64,000 nt of DNA from Martelella alba (GTDB lineage Bacteria; Pseudomonadota; Gammaproteobacteria; Enterobacterales; Enterobacteriaceae), in the NCBI RefSeq assembly GCF_005217455.1, contig NZ_SZPQ01000024.1, positions 33,987 through 97,986 of the forward strand, given 5' to 3'. The translations under genes and the position numbers were made by a program. The notes under the pieces were generated by a model. It worked only from the letters and a program-made list of their open reading frames with translations, was not told where the DNA came from and did not search any database. Each line of letters opens with the position of its first letter. The first letter of the stretch is position 1. Positions 52,071 to 59,485 of the stretch are shown piece after piece.

Positions 52071-52092
52071 GCCGCCAGCATGGCGGCTTTTT
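52071..52092 (+). terminator. Terminator after portal fragment
   Basis: A 7-bp stem GCCGCCA / TGGCGGC with loop GCA followed by TTTTTC lies 10 bp after the portal stop, the normal place for the Q terminator in P2-like phages. Confidence 0.85.
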
Positions 52093-52233
52093 CATACCCC
52101 ACCACCATCACGCCTCAGACGCGCCACGCGCGCACGACCACACCAGGCCACCAACGCGACAACAATCACGACAGCGCCATCAAGACGCGCTCAGACGATA
52201 ATTTTTATTATCACGCACCACCGCTGGCGCGCA

Positions 52234-52252
52234 ATGCTTTCCCCGCCACGCC
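52234..52252. other. Phage cos site (186 type)
   Basis: ATGCTTTCCCCGCCACGCC is the reverse complement of GGCGTGGCGGGGAAAGCAT, the 19-base cohesive end of coliphage 186 as I remember it; P2 differs at two positions. It lies about 170 bp after the portal gene, the correct place in P2-like genomes. The flanks at 52100-52330 show the CACCA/GCGC-rich repeats expected near cos. Confidence 0.8.
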
Positions 52253-52411
52253 TGCCCGCTTTATGTGTCGGTTTTAATGCAGTTGCACGACCACAGCCAG
52301 ACTGCGCCAGCACTGGCGCGAAAGAGCACACGAACACCACAGCAGCGCATGCAAACTCACGCACCAGATGCATGCATGACTAAAAAACGGGAAAATCGCG
52401 GGAAAATGGCA

Positions 52412-52439
52412 TAAAAAAACCGGCATTTTCAGTGCCGGT
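52412..52439 (-). terminator. Terminator of the hcp module
   Basis: On the minus strand the stem ACCGGCA / TGCCGGT with a 7-base loop is followed by TTTTTTT. It lies about 100 bp beyond the hcp stop and should end the three-gene transcript. Confidence 0.85.
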
Positions 52440-52541
52440 CTGGTGATTATTTGCCACGTAACACGTGAAGGATTTGCGTATTGCTTAGGTACATGGATCA
52501 CCCCGTAATCTGCGGCGGCGGGATTTTTCTCTTTTTCGCGG

Positions 52542-53021
52542 TTACGCCGTCCAGCGAACATTCCAGCCATCTTTAAACAAAATATTTCCATCGGTGTACA
52601 TCCATGTGATGTTTTCATAGCGAAGCTCTATAGCCTCCATATGAGTTCCGCTAACTCCACCCGGAAGCAATGAGGGGGAAATACTGCAAATTTTTACGTT
52701 TTCAAGCTCAATATTGAAATACTCAGTCTCTATCCCCGCATCAGTAATTCTATACATTCGGATTGTTGCCGACTTAAGGTTTCGCCCCTCACAGAGTGCA
52801 CGGAATAGAATAGGCGTAGTTTGATCAAACTCCTTTTGCACGCAGATCGGAGAATGAACTCTTGTACCTGTCAACTTTCCATAGTTCGGGTCAACCGGGA
52901 TGCATACATTATGAGTTAACGTTTTCAACTCAATCGAGCCGAGCCGGGTTGGCATCATGCAGCCACCAACAATTGGCGATCCGTTTTCATCAGTTAACCA
53001 TAAATGCGCTGGAGTAGACAT
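52542..53021 (-). CDS. hcp: Orphan type VI secretion tube protein Hcp
   Basis: The 159-residue product is an Hcp (TssD) of the enterobacterial group that begins MSTPAHLWLTDENGSPIVGG and contains HSPICVQKEFDQTTPILFRA. Hcp hexamers stack to form the inner tube of the type VI secretion system and can carry small effectors in their lumen. It has no C-terminal toxin extension. No other T6SS gene is in the window, so it depends on an apparatus elsewhere. ATG at 53021 has AAGGA eight bases upstream. It is the last gene of a three-gene unit with a small membrane protein and a hydrophobic-hairpin protein, the usual setting of an Hcp-delivered effector. Confidence 0.93.
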   Translation of the reverse strand: MSTPAHLWLTDENGSPIVGGCMMPTRLGSIELKTLTHNVCIPVDPNYGKLTGTRVHSPICVQKEFDQTTPILFRALCEGRNLKSATIRMYRITDAGIETEYFNIELENVKICSISPSLLPGGVSGTHMEAIELRYENITWMYTDGNILFKDGWNVRWTA

Positions 53022-53040
53022 AATTCACATCCTTATAAAA

Positions 53041-53232
53041 TTATTTTGACGGCTTAGCCGTGAGATAAACAATAATAAACACTACAACGGCAAAAATCCC
53101 GGCTGATTGAACAGCGTAAGAGGGGAAAAATTTAACCGCAATCATAAAGAAAATAAAAATAGCGATAGCTGGTATATAAGTCCGAGCAAAAAATCCGACT
53201 TGATATCTTAACCACTTCTTTAAGAAGCCCAT
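53041..53232 (-). CDS. Small two-helix membrane protein, candidate immunity protein
   Basis: The 63-residue product has two hydrophobic helices (about 19-34 and 41-58) with a basic N-terminus (MGFLKKWLR) and a KPSK tail, so it should sit in the inner membrane. I do not recognise a family. Its ATG overlaps the stop of the preceding gene by one base (TAATG), so the two are translationally coupled, and it lies 19 bp before hcp. By analogy with membrane immunity proteins that block pore-forming T6SS effectors, immunity is the best hypothesis. It could also be a chaperone-like accessory. Confidence 0.6.
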   Translation of the reverse strand: MGFLKKWLRYQVGFFARTYIPAIAIFIFFMIAVKFFPSYAVQSAGIFAVVVFIIVYLTAKPSK

Positions 53233-53924
53233 TAATTAGCCATCCTGGAAATTATATTCACAATATCATCATCAGATAGATAAGTGTGTTCAAAAGCCCG
53301 GGCTTTCACAAAAATCGGTTCTACGATGAAATACATCATTTCTAACTTTCTAAGGTAGAGGGCGTGATAGTATCTAGGGCCCCAAAGTTTGAGCCTGTCC
53401 GCACTTTCCGCCGCTTGCTGTACATAGCCATAAAGCCCAGCAACACCCACAGCACCGCCAGCCAACGCACGGACACGCCCGACTACCAGAGGACTAAAGC
53501 CGAGACTCAAACATACGGTCGTAGTTATCCCAAGCGTAAGAGAATCAGCAGTTAGATTACTGGTTGAAATATTTAAACCTAATTTCCATAATCGCCATTT
53601 TATAAATTCTAATTGCTGCTGTGTTTTATGCTGCAACACATCCTTGAAATAGACTTCAATCAAATCGTATACAATGCGACGGTCACGAAAAAGCTGATAA
53701 AGCCCCTCACCGAAGCGAACATCCTCACTTTTCAATTTCGCGCAAACGTCTTGATAATTGTCAGTAAAACAGGAGGTGTAATATATTGCGCGGGTTGCAC
53801 CATCTTTAATTCTGGCGGCTGTTTCTGATATTTGCTTACCAACGCCGCTTACAGCTTTGTCAAGCTGTAACGCCATTAGCTTTTCCGCCTGCATTTCTCT
53901 TATGATTGAATCGCTGTAATACAT
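53232..53924 (-). CDS. Hypothetical protein with hydrophobic hairpin, candidate T6SS pore-forming effector
   Basis: The 230-residue product is not of a family I can name. It is helical and charged for residues 1-120, then has two hydrophobic stretches (about 128-149 and 152-168, with GFSPLVVGR between and AGGAVGVAGLYGY) and an amphipathic C-terminal third. The frame is open to 53972, but ATG 53924 is preferred: GGGAG lies just upstream. There is no signal peptide, as expected for a T6SS cargo. It is coupled to a small membrane protein and followed by an orphan hcp; the size and layout recall the ion-selective pore effector Ssp6 of Serratia and its membrane immunity Sip6, but no sequence match was tested. 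Confidence 0.6.
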   Translation of the reverse strand: MYYSDSIIREMQAEKLMALQLDKAVSGVGKQISETAARIKDGATRAIYYTSCFTDNYQDVCAKLKSEDVRFGEGLYQLFRDRRIVYDLIEVYFKDVLQHKTQQQLEFIKWRLWKLGLNISTSNLTADSLTLGITTTVCLSLGFSPLVVGRVRALAGGAVGVAGLYGYVQQAAESADRLKLWGPRYYHALYLRKLEMMYFIVEPIFVKARAFEHTYLSDDDIVNIISRMAN

Positions 53925-54141
53925 ACCCCGCTCCCTGCGATTGATAAATGTACACATAGCGAAAAGTAACACGTTTACGTAAAAAAATCAAATAAAGAGG
54001 AATAGGTGAATAATGCATTCACAAAATAAATTCACTCAAACAATCCATGCGCTTATTTTATAAATACGATGTGAACTGGAAATTATCGTCAAATATATGG
54101 TTTCTCTCGCTAAATAACTTCGCAAAATAGTAGATCATATA
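53925..54141 (-). other. AT-rich promoter region of the hcp module
   Basis: About 217 bp of AT-rich sequence lies upstream of the effector candidate, ending at the IS element. It holds several A/T-rich hexamers (TTATTTTATAAATACG near 54052-54067) able to serve as promoters and likely H-NS binding, but no defined -35/-10 pair stands out. No further gene is seen. Confidence 0.4.
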
Positions 54142-55477
54142 TGGACGTCCCGTGGTGTACAAGTACTGATGTGGTACGGTTTGCTGTCATATATCCGGCG
54201 TCTTTTGGGGAAATTTTGCCCGCGCCATGATGTCATCCGCACCCTGTTTCCTTATCACTTAGCCGGTATTTTCTACCTGGATCTACTTCAGGTTATTACA
54301 GGGTTGGTTTACCGTTTTCCCATCAGTGCCTGCAAACTCAGGAAATCTTTTACTTTGTGCCGAACCAAATTACTACTTCAGCGCAAAAGCCTTGTTCATA
54401 TCGAAATCAACCGGTTCAGACAGCAACCGCCAGACAATACGTGTTAACTTATTTGCCAGCGCCACGGTGGCTTTCATTTTTCCCCGGCGCTCAGTGACAT
54501 GATTAAGCCATCTTCCAAGGCGGTCATCCCGCTTTTGGGTATAGCGCATGACCGCTCTGGCGCCATGAATGATGAGTGTCCGAAGGTCGCAGTTGCCATT
54601 TTTAGTCATCGAAGTGAGAATGCGTTTCCCACCGGAATTGTGTTGCCGGGGAACCAGACCGCACCAGGCGGAAAGTTGTCTTCCGTTAGCAAATTGTTCT
54701 GCATCAACCTCACTTAAAAAAGCGGCGGCGATAAGCGGGCCAACACCCGGTATCGTCATCAGTGCCCGATACCGGGGCTGCTGTTGACACAATGCTGCGA
54801 TTTCATATTCTGTTGAACGAATATATTCGTTCAGTGTGTGGATGTTTTCCAATAAAGTGGAAAGCAAATGGCGTAATACCGAAGACACGGGCTTTTGCGC
54901 ATCTTCAATCAAATCGGGTAATCGCTGTTGCAAGGTATGTATCCCAACCGGGAACTCGAAGCCCTGCTCAGCGGCCAGAGCACGAATTTGGTTGGCCGCG
55001 GCGGTGCGCTGTTCCACCATCAATTGACGAGCACAACGCAGCGCTTTGATATCCTGCTGCTCAACCGTTTTTACGGCAACAAAGTGAATCCCCGGACGAA
55101 ATGCCGTCTCACATATCGCCAGAGCATCATTGGCATCATTTTTCTGATGACGGGTTAACGCCTTTACATGTTGGGTTGGAATGAGCCGAATGGCGTATCC
55201 CATGGACTGGAAAGTCCGCCCCCAGTAATGCGAGGTTGCACAGGCTTCCATTGCAATAAGGGTATCCGGCGGGAATTGACGAACCGTGTCTAACAGCTTG
55301 CTGCGAGAAACTTTTCGGTTCCAGGCAACGGTCCCATCATTCATCCAGACACAAAGCTGAAAAGCGGATTTAGCCAGATCGATGCCGACAACTTTTATCG
55401 TGTTCATGATGTTGTTCCTCTATAAATGGGGCGGCTCAACATAAGTGTGGCAGGATTATGTTGAGGAGGGACGTCCA
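54142..55477 (-). mobile_element. IS110 family element, IS1111-type
   Basis: TGGACGTCCC at 54142-54151 and its inverted copy GGGACGTCCA at 55468-55477 bound an element of about 1.34 kb with one transposase gene. The IS1111 group has short subterminal inverted repeats, so the true tips may lie a few bases outside. The 5' non-coding part is only about 60 bp, while about 220 bp of non-coding sequence (54152-54372) follows the transposase stop. In the IS1111 group this is the part reported to encode the guide RNA (seekRNA/bridge RNA). Confidence 0.8.
54373..55407 (-). CDS. IS110/IS1111-type transposase
   Basis: The 344-residue protein is a DEDD recombinase of the IS110 family. The RuvC-like N-terminal domain has Asp10 in GIDLAK, Glu54 in AMEACA, and Asp91 and Asp94 in KNDANDA. 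The C-terminal transposase_20 domain has IPGVGPLIAAAFLSEV (219-234) and the catalytic Ser258 in PRQHNSGGK. No frameshift or stop is seen, so it is probably active. Such enzymes insert without target duplication, directed by an RNA from the element's own non-coding end. Confidence 0.93.
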   Translation of the reverse strand: MNTIKVVGIDLAKSAFQLCVWMNDGTVAWNRKVSRSKLLDTVRQFPPDTLIAMEACATSHYWGRTFQSMGYAIRLIPTQHVKALTRHQKNDANDALAICETAFRPGIHFVAVKTVEQQDIKALRCARQLMVEQRTAAANQIRALAAEQGFEFPVGIHTLQQRLPDLIEDAQKPVSSVLRHLLSTLLENIHTLNEYIRSTEYEIAALCQQQPRYRALMTIPGVGPLIAAAFLSEVDAEQFANGRQLSAWCGLVPRQHNSGGKRILTSMTKNGNCDLRTLIIHGARAVMRYTQKRDDRLGRWLNHVTERRGKMKATVALANKLTRIVWRLLSEPVDFDMNKAFALK

Positions 55478-55499
55478 TCACATCACGTAAAAGGAACTC

Positions 55500-56610
55500 A
55501 GCCCGGATTGTGCGATCTGATCAATCGCCAAATATCCCAAACCACCAACCGGACTGAGCGATGCCGATCATAGCAGCAATTCCTGATGAAGAACGACAAC
55601 TGATGCGCAAAGAAGCCCAGCAAACTCATGATAAGAACTATGCCCGACGACTTGTCGCCATGTTGATGCTGCACCAGGGAATGACCGTCACCGATGTTGC
55701 CAGACTGCTCTGCTCTGCACGCTCTTCAGTCGGCAGATGGATAAACTGGTTTACCCTGCATGGTGCTGAAGGATTAAAAAGCCTCAGGCCCGGACGTGCA
55801 CCACGCTGGCCGGTCGCCGATATTCTTCAGATTTTGCCTCTGCTGGTACAGCGCTCCCCGAAGGATTTTGGCTGGCTGCGTTCACGCTGGAGCACGGAAC
55901 TGCTGGCACTCGTCGTCAATCGACTTTTTGACGTGACCCTGCACAGATACCTGAAACAGGCGGGTATTGTCTGGCGCAGAGCCGCGCCGACGCTGAAAAT
56001 AAAAGACCCGCACTATGATGAAAAACGCCTTGCTATTGAGCAGGCGCTGACTCAGGAGCAGACGGAACATCCTGTGTTTTACCCGGCTGAAGTCGACATC
56101 GACCTGAACCCGAAAATCGGCGCGGACTGGATGCCCAAAGGGCAACAGAAACGCATCGCCACACCGGGTCAGAACCAGAAGCATTATCTGGCTGGCGCAC
56201 TGCACTCAGGTACGGGGCGGGTTCACTATGTCAGTGGCAGCAGCAAGAGCTCTGGTTTATTTATCAGTTTGTTAAAGGCATTACGGCGTACATATCGACG
56301 GGCGAAAACCATCACACTGGTGGCAGATAACTACATCATTCATAAAAGCCGTAAAGTGGAGCGATGGCTGGAAGAAAACCCGAAGTTCCGGTTGCTGTTC
56401 CTGCCGACGTACTCACCGTGGCTGAATCCGATAGAGCGACTGTGGTTATCATTACACGAAACCATAACGCGAAATCATCAGTGCCGGTATATATGGCAGC
56501 TACTGAAACAGGTAACGCAGTTTATGAATGCTGTTTCACCGTTTCCGGGTAATCAACACGGTCTGGCTAAAGTGGAGCGGTAATATGCGAAGATATTTAG
56601 CAATCAAATG
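55500..56610 (+). mobile_element. IS630 family element
   Basis: A single transposase gene lies in a stretch of about 1.1 kb, the usual IS630 size. Possible terminal similarity is AATCGCCAAATATC (about 55523-55536) against GATTGCTAAATATC (about 56590-56605, minus strand), 11 of 14 matching. The exact ends and the TA target could not be set, so the limits are approximate. It lies 20-30 bp from the IS110 element, so the two IS copies are practically adjacent. Confidence 0.65.
55561..56583 (+). CDS. IS630 family transposase, catalytic Asp apparently replaced
   Basis: The 340-residue protein has the N-terminal helix-turn-helix (VTDVARLLCSARSSVGRWIN, about 43-62) and a DDE domain. The second Asp is Asp256 in VADNYIIHKS and the Glu is Glu292 in LNPIERLW. 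The first acidic residue is normally the Asp in FYEDEVDIHLNPKIG of close relatives as I remember them; here the segment reads FYPAEVDIDLNPKIG, with Ala in that place. A gap of a few residues near 125-130 is also apparent. This copy may be inactive, although Asp179 or Asp181 might substitute. Confidence 0.85.
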   Translation: MPIIAAIPDEERQLMRKEAQQTHDKNYARRLVAMLMLHQGMTVTDVARLLCSARSSVGRWINWFTLHGAEGLKSLRPGRAPRWPVADILQILPLLVQRSPKDFGWLRSRWSTELLALVVNRLFDVTLHRYLKQAGIVWRRAAPTLKIKDPHYDEKRLAIEQALTQEQTEHPVFYPAEVDIDLNPKIGADWMPKGQQKRIATPGQNQKHYLAGALHSGTGRVHYVSGSSKSSGLFISLLKALRRTYRRAKTITLVADNYIIHKSRKVERWLEENPKFRLLFLPTYSPWLNPIERLWLSLHETITRNHQCRYIWQLLKQVTQFMNAVSPFPGNQHGLAKVER

Positions 56611-56681
56611 AATTAACAATCACATTAATCCGTATGCCATCATGCTGAAACGCCATGAATGATAAAATGGGACATGCACAA

Positions 56682-56954
56682 ATGACAAAACCGGATATGA
56701 CCGAGATGAACGCCTTCGTCAAGGTAGCGGCGCGGCGCTCCTTTCGGAAGGCAGCGGATGTTCTTGCACCCTCACCATCGACAGTGAGTCCCCCCACGGG
56801 GCTTGGTATTGCCTACGTATTCAAGAGTTTGGCGCGTGACGCGCTGAAGGCTGGGCGACTCATCAGCGTATTCGATGCTTGGCGCCCCAGCTTACCGGGC
56901 GCGTTCCTTTATCAGGCGCGCCGTAAAACCCCGACCTTCAGGGCGGGAATATAA
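56682..56954 (+). pseudogene. LysR regulator with internal deletion
   Basis: The frame begins MTKPDMTEMNAFVKVAARRS and continues FRKAADVLAPSPSTVS, the LysR DNA-binding region, and then jumps at about residue 36 to GLGIAYVFKSLARDALKAG and LISVFDAWRPSLPGAFLYQA, the last part of a LysR effector domain. About 190-200 residues of the middle are missing, apparently in frame. The product of about 90 residues cannot bind an inducer. Confidence 0.75.
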
Positions 56955-57073
56955 GGCGCACCTGATAACCTGGTTATGGAAGGGCATGTCCATCATGACG
57001 CCGCCACCTTGACGAGGCGAGCTCGCGTAACGTCCGCCTGGGATAAAAGCGGCTCACCGGGGCATTACCGCCT

Positions 57074-58015
57074 TCAGTTTTGCTTACGCTCCGCACGCCT
57101 CACGGCCTGGGGCGGCATACCATAAAGTTTCACGAAAGCGCGACGCATCCGTTCAGGATCACTGAAACCTACCGCCCTGGCAATGTGTTCAATCGGCTCC
57201 GAGCCTTCATTCATACGGGTCTTGGCGGCCTCAAGGCGTAACCGTTCTACGGCTCTGGCGGGCGTTTCGCCCGTCTCGCGTCGGAAGAGACGGCCAAACT
57301 GCCTAACGCTAAGATGCGCCGCTTCAGCAAGACGCTCAATCGGTAACGATTCCTGCAAATGATCGCGGGCAAAGCTCAGCGCGAGACGGATCTTGTCTGA
57401 TTCCGGCGCCATCTGGGACAGGGAGGAGAATTGCGACTGACCGCCCGGACGGCGGTGGTAAACAACCAGCTCGCGGGCAACCTGGCGTGAAAGCTCGGCA
57501 CCGTGATCCGCTTCGATAATCGCCAGCGTCAGATCGATACCCGCCGTAACACCCGCCGAGGTCCAGATACCGTCATCGACAATAAAAATCCGATCAGCGT
57601 CCACGTCCACGGCGGGATAGGCCTGCTGGAAGCGGGGCGCCATCCGCCAGTGAGTGGTTGCACGCCTGCCGTTGAGCAGGCCCGCTTCGGCGAGCAGGAA
57701 AGCGCCGGTGCAAACGCTTGCTACGCGCGGCGTCCGGCGGGCAAGCTCCGCAACAGCCTGGACTTCGCTTAGCTGCAACATGGACGTGATATCACCGCCA
57801 ACGACAATCAGCGTGTCCAGGTCCACGTTTTTTACCGGCTGCGTCGCCACCGGAAGCCCGCCGCTGCCCTGAATCATACCGCCGGTGCGTGAGAGTACCC
57901 GAAGGGTATACAGCGGGTGCCCCAATACCTTCTTTATCGCCTCAAAAGCGCTGAAAGGCCCCGCGAGGTCAAGCAGTTGGTGACCGGGATAGATAAAAAA
58001 ACCAGTAGTATGCAT
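57074..58015 (-). CDS. GlxA family transcriptional regulator (DJ-1/PfpI plus AraC)
   Basis: The 313-residue protein combines an N-terminal DJ-1/PfpI-like domain (about 1-170, with LIVVGG and ASVCTGAFLLAEAGLLNGR) and a C-terminal AraC double helix-turn-helix (from about 215, with PIERLAEAAHLSVRQFGRLF and ARAVGFSDPERMRRAF). ATG 58015 is preferred over the upstream GTG/ATG at 58057 because AAGG is properly spaced. Such regulators often control a neighbouring DJ-1/PfpI hydrolase; here only a fragment of such a gene remains, divergently placed at 58107. Confidence 0.88.
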   Translation of the reverse strand: MHTTGFFIYPGHQLLDLAGPFSAFEAIKKVLGHPLYTLRVLSRTGGMIQGSGGLPVATQPVKNVDLDTLIVVGGDITSMLQLSEVQAVAELARRTPRVASVCTGAFLLAEAGLLNGRRATTHWRMAPRFQQAYPAVDVDADRIFIVDDGIWTSAGVTAGIDLTLAIIEADHGAELSRQVARELVVYHRRPGGQSQFSSLSQMAPESDKIRLALSFARDHLQESLPIERLAEAAHLSVRQFGRLFRRETGETPARAVERLRLEAAKTRMNEGSEPIEHIARAVGFSDPERMRRAFVKLYGMPPQAVRRAERKQN

Positions 58016-58106
58016 AATGACCTTTTTTGAGGGATATGTGTTCTTTACGCCACACATGTATAAGCCGCTGATGAAAACTTGTCAACAACGGGAAACGTAA
58101 GCGCAT

Positions 58107-58241
58107 ATGACCACAATCGTTATTCCGCTTTATGCGGGGGTAACACACCTCGGTTTCATCGGGCCTCGTCAGTTCCTGAGGGTTCTGCCGGACACCCATG
58201 TCATTGTTGCGTCGTTGGACGGCGGCATTTCGCAAATCTGA
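58107..58241 (+). pseudogene. DJ-1/PfpI family protein, N-terminal fragment
   Basis: An ATG at 58107 opens a 44-codon frame MTTIVIPLYAGVTHLGFIGP, RQFLRVLPDTHVIVASLDGG and ISQI ending TGA. This is the first quarter of a DJ-1/PfpI (isonitrile-hydratase-like) protein. The rest is missing. It is divergent from the GlxA-type regulator, 91 bp from its start, and was probably that regulator's target. Confidence 0.7.
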
Positions 58242-58280
58242 AACGGGGCCCGTTCGGAATTAAAACGACTCGTCGGCCCA

Positions 58281-58345
58281 TATATACTTAATAGACCGAG
58301 CGGCACCGCGGCGGCAAGGGAGTGACAAATTCATTGGGAACGCAC
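58281..58345. repeat. ERIC-like fragment
   Basis: TATATACTTAATAGACCGAG then CGGCACCGCGGCGGCAAGGG and AGTGACAAATTCATTGGGAA is a left-hand ERIC part with the variant centre shared with 42788-42887. The right end is missing, replaced by unrelated sequence before the phosphoesterase gene. Confidence 0.55.
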
Positions 58346-58441
58346 ACCGCCGGGTTTGTTCGCCTTTGATGGACCTGGCGCGACCCATAACCGGGCGCTG
58401 TTGGCCACACAGTCCCAGATAACCATTTTGATGAGGTATGC

Positions 58442-59179
58442 ATGCTGATAGCACAGGTTTCGGATATCCACGCCGGCCATGACAACGGCAATCTGCACAG
58501 ATTCGACCGGGTGCTGGCGTGGCTCGCCCATCTTAACCCGGACATTCTGGTGCTGACGGGGGATGTGATTGATGAGCGGTGGCATGCAGGGTATCAGATG
58601 ATCGCCGACCGTCTCAGCCGACAAAAGTACCCTTCGCTGCTTCTGCCCGGTAACACCGATGATCGCCGCCATATGTGCTCAGTATGGGGTGAGCGACACT
58701 GGGCGAACGATGGACCGGGGGAATCCCTGCATTTCACGTACCACGCCGGCGGCCTTCGCCTTATAGGTCTGGATTCGACGCTTGAAAATGAGAGTTCGGG
58801 CAGCCTGTCAGGGCATATTGAATGGCTGGAGAAACAGCTTAGCGATACCGGCGACTCGCCAGCACTGTTATTTTTGCACCATCACGTCGTCGAGTCCGGC
58901 ATTCCCACGCTGGATAAGATAATGTGCGCAGGAACCCGCGAACTGGCGGCACTGATTCAACGCGCCCCCGGTAAACTTTTGGCCATCGCTTCGGGACACG
59001 TCCACCGGCCAGTGGCGGGCGTGTTTGCCGGCATCCCGGCATATATTTGCGGATCTGTCTGCCCCGCTAATCCCGTGTGGTTTGGTACGGAAAATAGACC
59101 TCCCGTCAGCGATCCCCCCGCGCTGATGATTTACCGGTATGTGGGCAATGTCCATACCGGCCATCATGTTTCCGTTTAG
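58442..59179 (+). CDS. Calcineurin-like metallophosphoesterase (CpdA-like)
   Basis: The 245-residue protein has all metallophosphoesterase motifs: DIHAGHD (near 8), GDVIDERW (near 40), GNTDDRR (near 70), LHHHVVES (near 143) and SGHVHRP (near 185). It resembles CpdA/Rv0805-type class III phosphodiesterases, but the true cpdA is at 23413, so this is a second, accessory member with unknown substrate. The GNTDD in place of the usual GNHD is unusual: His, the catalytic general acid, appears to be Thr71. ATG 58442 fits, although no strong ribosome site is seen. Confidence 0.82.
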   Translation: MLIAQVSDIHAGHDNGNLHRFDRVLAWLAHLNPDILVLTGDVIDERWHAGYQMIADRLSRQKYPSLLLPGNTDDRRHMCSVWGERHWANDGPGESLHFTYHAGGLRLIGLDSTLENESSGSLSGHIEWLEKQLSDTGDSPALLFLHHHVVESGIPTLDKIMCAGTRELAALIQRAPGKLLAIASGHVHRPVAGVFAGIPAYICGSVCPANPVWFGTENRPPVSDPPALMIYRYVGNVHTGHHVSV

Positions 59180-59188
59180 GAAGCACGC

Positions 59189-59484
59189 TTATTTCTCAGT
59201 ATTATCGTTCGCGTTACAGCCCACCGTGTAAATTCCGGAAAGGGCATCGCGAACCTTAATAGCCACTTTTGCGCCGAGATCCATCGCTTTTGTTCAGGGA
59301 GAAACACGGTAATCTTTCACCTCAATAAACCCACATACATCACTTTCCAGGTAAATGATGTCAACGGCCTTCGTTTCACCAAAGGCATTATTGAACTGAT
59401 TTCGGGAAAAGGACCCATCATGGTATTGTGTTGACTTCGCCCCGTCAGGAAAAGTGAAGGTTAATTGACTTTCAATTATATTAT
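59189..59484 (-). pseudogene. Disrupted gene containing an IEVKDYR motif
   Basis: On the minus strand one frame reads IIESQLTFTFPDGAKSTQYH, DGSFSRNQFNNAFGETKAVD and IIYLESDVCGFIEVKDYRVS, then stops at TGA. A neighbouring frame continues AMDLGAKVAIKVRDALSGIY and TVGCNANDNTEK to TAA at 59189. I recall a family of small hypothetical proteins with IEVKDYR followed by a KVRDTLAGL-type region, so this is one gene broken by a frameshift. No start ATG is kept. Confidence 0.6.
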
Positions 59485-59485
59485 T

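Larger units (their letters stand above)
51331..54141. mobile_element. 186/P2-type prophage remnant with orphan hcp cargo
   Basis: Directly 3' of tRNA-Ile2 are a fragment of the P2 gpE/E' tail gene, a truncated portal gene with its terminator, a cos site and an AT-rich hcp module. Coliphage 186 integrates at a tRNA-Ile gene, which agrees with this location. Integrase, repressor, capsid, most tail genes and lysis genes are missing, so it is defective. The right limit is set at the IS element. No second copy of the tRNA 3' end was noticed in the window. Confidence 0.75.

Noticed and set aside
52080..52400. Possible CRISPR-like or repeat-rich DNA
   Set aside because: The CACCA/GCGC-rich sequence has no regular repeat and spacer units; it is explained by the phage cos region.
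52542..53021. Hcp with C-terminal toxin extension (Hcp-ET)
   Set aside because: The protein ends at the normal Hcp length of 159 residues, so there is no fused toxin.
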